A stretch of DNA of 15,417 bases from Aquificaceae bacterium (lineage in GTDB: Bacteria > Aquificota > Aquificia > Aquificales > Aquificaceae), in the NCBI GenBank assembly GCA_015492115.1, contig WGFS01000156.1, positions 1-15,417 of the forward strand. Reading direction: 5' to 3'. Positions within the stretch are counted from its first letter, which is position 1, and every line of letters starts with the position of its first letter. Both the position numbers and the translations under genes were made by a program. The notes beneath the pieces are model-generated. The model was not told the origin of the DNA. It did not search any database and was given only the letters and a program-made list of their open reading frames with translations. Shown one piece after another: positions 13,951 through 15,417 of the stretch.

Positions 13951-13957
13951 GGGAGGG
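13951..13957 (+). promoter_or_regulatory. Shine-Dalgarno that sets the DUF302 gene start
   Basis: GGGAGGG lies six bases before ATG 13964. This favours 13964 over the in-frame ATGs at 13949 and 13958, and over the far upstream ATG at 13880, which would read back through the HARP promoter and start codon. Confidence 0.7.
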
Positions 13958-13963
13958 ATGGAG

Positions 13964-14404
13964 ATGAGAAAGCTCACGGTCATACTGTCAGCTCTGGTAT
14001 GGTTTGGTCTGTCTTACTCTACGGAGCTCGTTCAGAAAGAGAGCAGGTTCTCGGGTGAAGAGACCGTCAAGAGGATAGTGGAAACGGTCAAAAGGAAGGG
14101 ACTGAAAGTTTTCACCATAGTAGACCACAAAAGAGCGGCAGAGGAGTATGGTCTTGATATGCCTTTTGAAAAAGTGGTTATATTCGGAAACCCCAGGGTG
14201 GGAACCAAGTTCATGCTTGAAGATCCAAGGGTGGGTGTGGAGCTACCCTTAAGAATAGTGGTATACGAGAGAAAAGGAAGAGTCTACATGGTTTACAAAG
14301 ACCCCCTTTCAATAGAGAAGGATTACAAACTTAAAAAGTTCCACAGGTTCTTTCTAAAGCTCTCAGATAACCTTGATAAGCTGACGGACAGACTTGCAAG
14401 ATGA
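13964..14404 (+). CDS. secreted DUF302-family protein of unknown function
   Basis: The 146-residue product starts with an export signal, MRKLTVILSALVWFGLSYS (1-19). It continues with a single DUF302 domain: ESRFSGEETVKRIVETVKRKG, then KVFTIVDHKRAAEEYGLDMP, VVIFGNPRVGTKFMLEDPRVG, and ELPLRIVVYERKGRVYMVYKDP. DUF302 is a small alpha/beta fold whose biochemical role is not established; the FGNP and ELPLRI motifs are its hallmark. The domain is followed by a basic helical tail. The start is set by a good Shine-Dalgarno; a weak TAAACT hexamer at 13929-13934 could be its -10. It is divergent from HARP and converges with acetyl-CoA synthetase, five bp apart, so it is probably its own transcription unit. 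The location is likely periplasmic; nothing in the neighbours predicts a function. Confidence 0.86.
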   Translation: MRKLTVILSALVWFGLSYSTELVQKESRFSGEETVKRIVETVKRKGLKVFTIVDHKRAAEEYGLDMPFEKVVIFGNPRVGTKFMLEDPRVGVELPLRIVVYERKGRVYMVYKDPLSIEKDYKLKKFHRFFLKLSDNLDKLTDRLAR

Positions 14405-14409
14405 ACCGT

Positions 14410-15417
14410 TCAGTCTTCCAGTGTTGATACGTCCCCTATCTCAAGCCCGAGCTCCTTAGCCTTGAGTATCCGCCTCATTATCTTCCCGCTCCTCGTCTTG
14501 GGTAGCTTCTCCACGAACTCTATCTCCTCAGGAACCGCTATGGGTCCGAGGACTTCCCTCACGTGTTTCTTTATATCCTGAGAGAGCTCCTCCGAGGGCT
14601 CGTAGCCTTCCTTGAGAACGACGAAAGCCTTTATCACCTCACCCTTTATCTCGTGGGGCTTCCCTATCACCGCAGCCTCTGCGACCGCATGGTGGTCAAC
14701 GAGGGCACTCTCCACCTCCATAGTCCCTATCCTGTGCCCTGCAACGTTCAGGACGTCATCAGCCCTCCCGAGTATCATTATGTAGCCTTCCTCATCGTAA
14801 GAGGCGAGGTCCTCGGTGTTGTAGACACCGCCCGGTATAGACTTCCAGTACTTCTCGTACCTCTCAGGGTTACCCCAGCAGGTCCTGAGCATGGAGGGCC
14901 AGGGGGTCTTCACGACGAGTATTCCTACCGTGTTCGGGGGGACCCTCTTCCCGTCCTTGTCCACCACGTCAACCTCAACGCTGAAAATGGGCTTACCAGC
15001 CTTGCCGGGCTTCGCAGGGTAGGAAGGTATGGTAGTGACCATGTGTGCCCCCGTCTCCGTCTGCCACCAGGTGTCTACTATCACACACTTCTCCCTTCCT
15101 ATCACCCTGTAGTACCACTTCCAAGCCTCGGGGTTGAGGGGTTCTCCCACAGAGCCGAGAATCCTGAGGGATGAGAGGTCGTACTTGGCGGGCCACTCCT
15201 CACCGTACCTCATGAACATCCTTATGGCGGTCGGTGCTGTGTAGAAGACGTTTACCCTGTACTTCTCTATATAGCTCCACCACCTCCCCGGGTCAGGGTA
15301 GTCTGGTGCACCTTCCACAACCAGGGAGGTTACTCCGTTGGCGAGTATCCCGTAGACTATGTAGGAGTGTCCTGTTATCCACCCTATGTCCGCAGTGCAC
15401 CAGAAGATGTCGTCCTC
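14410..15417 (-). CDS. acs: acetyl-CoA synthetase, C-terminal half (5' end beyond window)
   Basis: Acs activates acetate to acetyl-CoA through acetyl-AMP, with ATP cleaved to AMP and pyrophosphate. The frame is open to the window end: codons from 15417 read EDDIFWCTADIGWITGHSY, which is typical Acs sequence, so the ATG at 15318 is internal. About 335 of some 630-650 residues are visible. Motifs are YTAPTAIRMFMRYGEE, GEPLNPEAW, the adenylate-binding DTWWQTETG, GRADDVLNVAGHRIGT with the hinge aspartate, and PKTRSGKIMRR near the end. In the last motif the lysine, 25th residue from the C terminus, is the catalytic lysine that protein acetyltransferases modify in many Acs enzymes. The usual YxTGD motif reads YNTED, a small deviation. 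The gene converges with the DUF302 gene; no terminator hairpin is seen in the five-bp gap. Confidence 0.95.
   Translation of the reverse strand, partial: EDDIFWCTADIGWITGHSYIVYGILANGVTSLVVEGAPDYPDPGRWWSYIEKYRVNVFYTAPTAIRMFMRYGEEWPAKYDLSSLRILGSVGEPLNPEAWKWYYRVIGREKCVIVDTWWQTETGAHMVTTIPSYPAKPGKAGKPIFSVEVDVVDKDGKRVPPNTVGILVVKTPWPSMLRTCWGNPERYEKYWKSIPGGVYNTEDLASYDEEGYIMILGRADDVLNVAGHRIGTMEVESALVDHHAVAEAAVIGKPHEIKGEVIKAFVVLKEGYEPSEELSQDIKKHVREVLGPIAVPEEIEFVEKLPKTRSGKIMRRILKAKELGLEIGDVSTLED

Noticed and set aside
13880..13963. N-terminal extension of the DUF302 protein from ATG 13880
   Set aside because: It would run through the HARP start codon and promoter, has no ribosome binding site, and would put a second hydrophobic segment before a clear signal peptide at 13964.
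14563..15174. 203-residue plus-strand open frame opposite acs
   Set aside because: It is antisense to well-conserved Acs motifs and has no domain features; a by-product of the base composition.
14410..15318. ATG at 15318 as the start of acetyl-CoA synthetase
   Set aside because: Upstream codons to the window edge encode conserved Acs sequence (IFWCTADIGWITGHSY), so this methionine is internal.
1..15417. CRISPR arrays, tRNA or rRNA genes, transposases, prophage or plasmid genes
   Set aside because: I saw no regularly spaced repeats, cloverleaf or rRNA motifs, or transposase/integrase domains; the only mobile element is the intein. Gaps are too short for most such features.

Overview
The window looks like a chromosomal segment of a hyperthermophilic bacterium of the order Aquificales, probably family Aquificaceae; I cannot fix the genus. 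The reasons are an LpxC that closely resembles the Aquifex aeolicus enzyme as I recall it, a single-domain PIN protein of the HARP (RNA-free RNase P) family, an archaeal-type Rnl3 RNA ligase, a GyrA without a GyrA box, codon use rich in AGG, AGA and ATA, and very compact gene packing with overlapping ends. There are no tRNA, rRNA, CRISPR or insertion-sequence features; the only selfish element is an intein.

Layout. 1-2619 (+) holds the end of trmFO (tRNA U54 methylation), hemD (uroporphyrinogen III synthase) and lpxC (lipid A synthesis), closed by a hairpin at 2623-2640. 2646-3722 (-) is a periplasmic di-heme cytochrome c peroxidase, divergent from an ArsA/Get3-like ATPase (3813-4994, +). The 90-bp region between them carries a 7-1-7 palindrome shaped like a Fur/PerR operator. 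A CLC chloride channel/transporter with two CBS domains (4986-6695, -) is divergent from rtcA (6714-7784, +), with only 18 bp between the two start codons. Then comes gyrA (7793-11374, +), interrupted by a 412-residue LAGLIDADG intein (8144-9379) directly after the catalytic tyrosine. It is followed by purS, purQ and an Rnl3-family RNA ligase in a tight run to 13337. The HARP gene (13308-13904, -) converges on the ligase and overlaps it by 30 bp. A small secreted DUF302 protein (13964-14404, +) and the C-terminal half of acetyl-CoA synthetase (14410 to the window end, -) finish the window.

Two themes stand out. First, RNA-end biology: RtcA, Rnl3 ligase and HARP lie within about 7 kb, and the ligase and HARP genes are paired tail to tail. 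Second, gene starts: arsA-like, clc, rtcA, gyrA, the RNA ligase and HARP all lack a Shine-Dalgarno sequence and instead have a -10-like hexamer 6-8 nt before the start codon. This placement predicts leaderless or nearly leaderless mRNAs. The peroxidase and DUF302 genes instead have strong Shine-Dalgarno sequences.

There is no stretch above 300 bp without a gene. The longest gap is 3723-3812.
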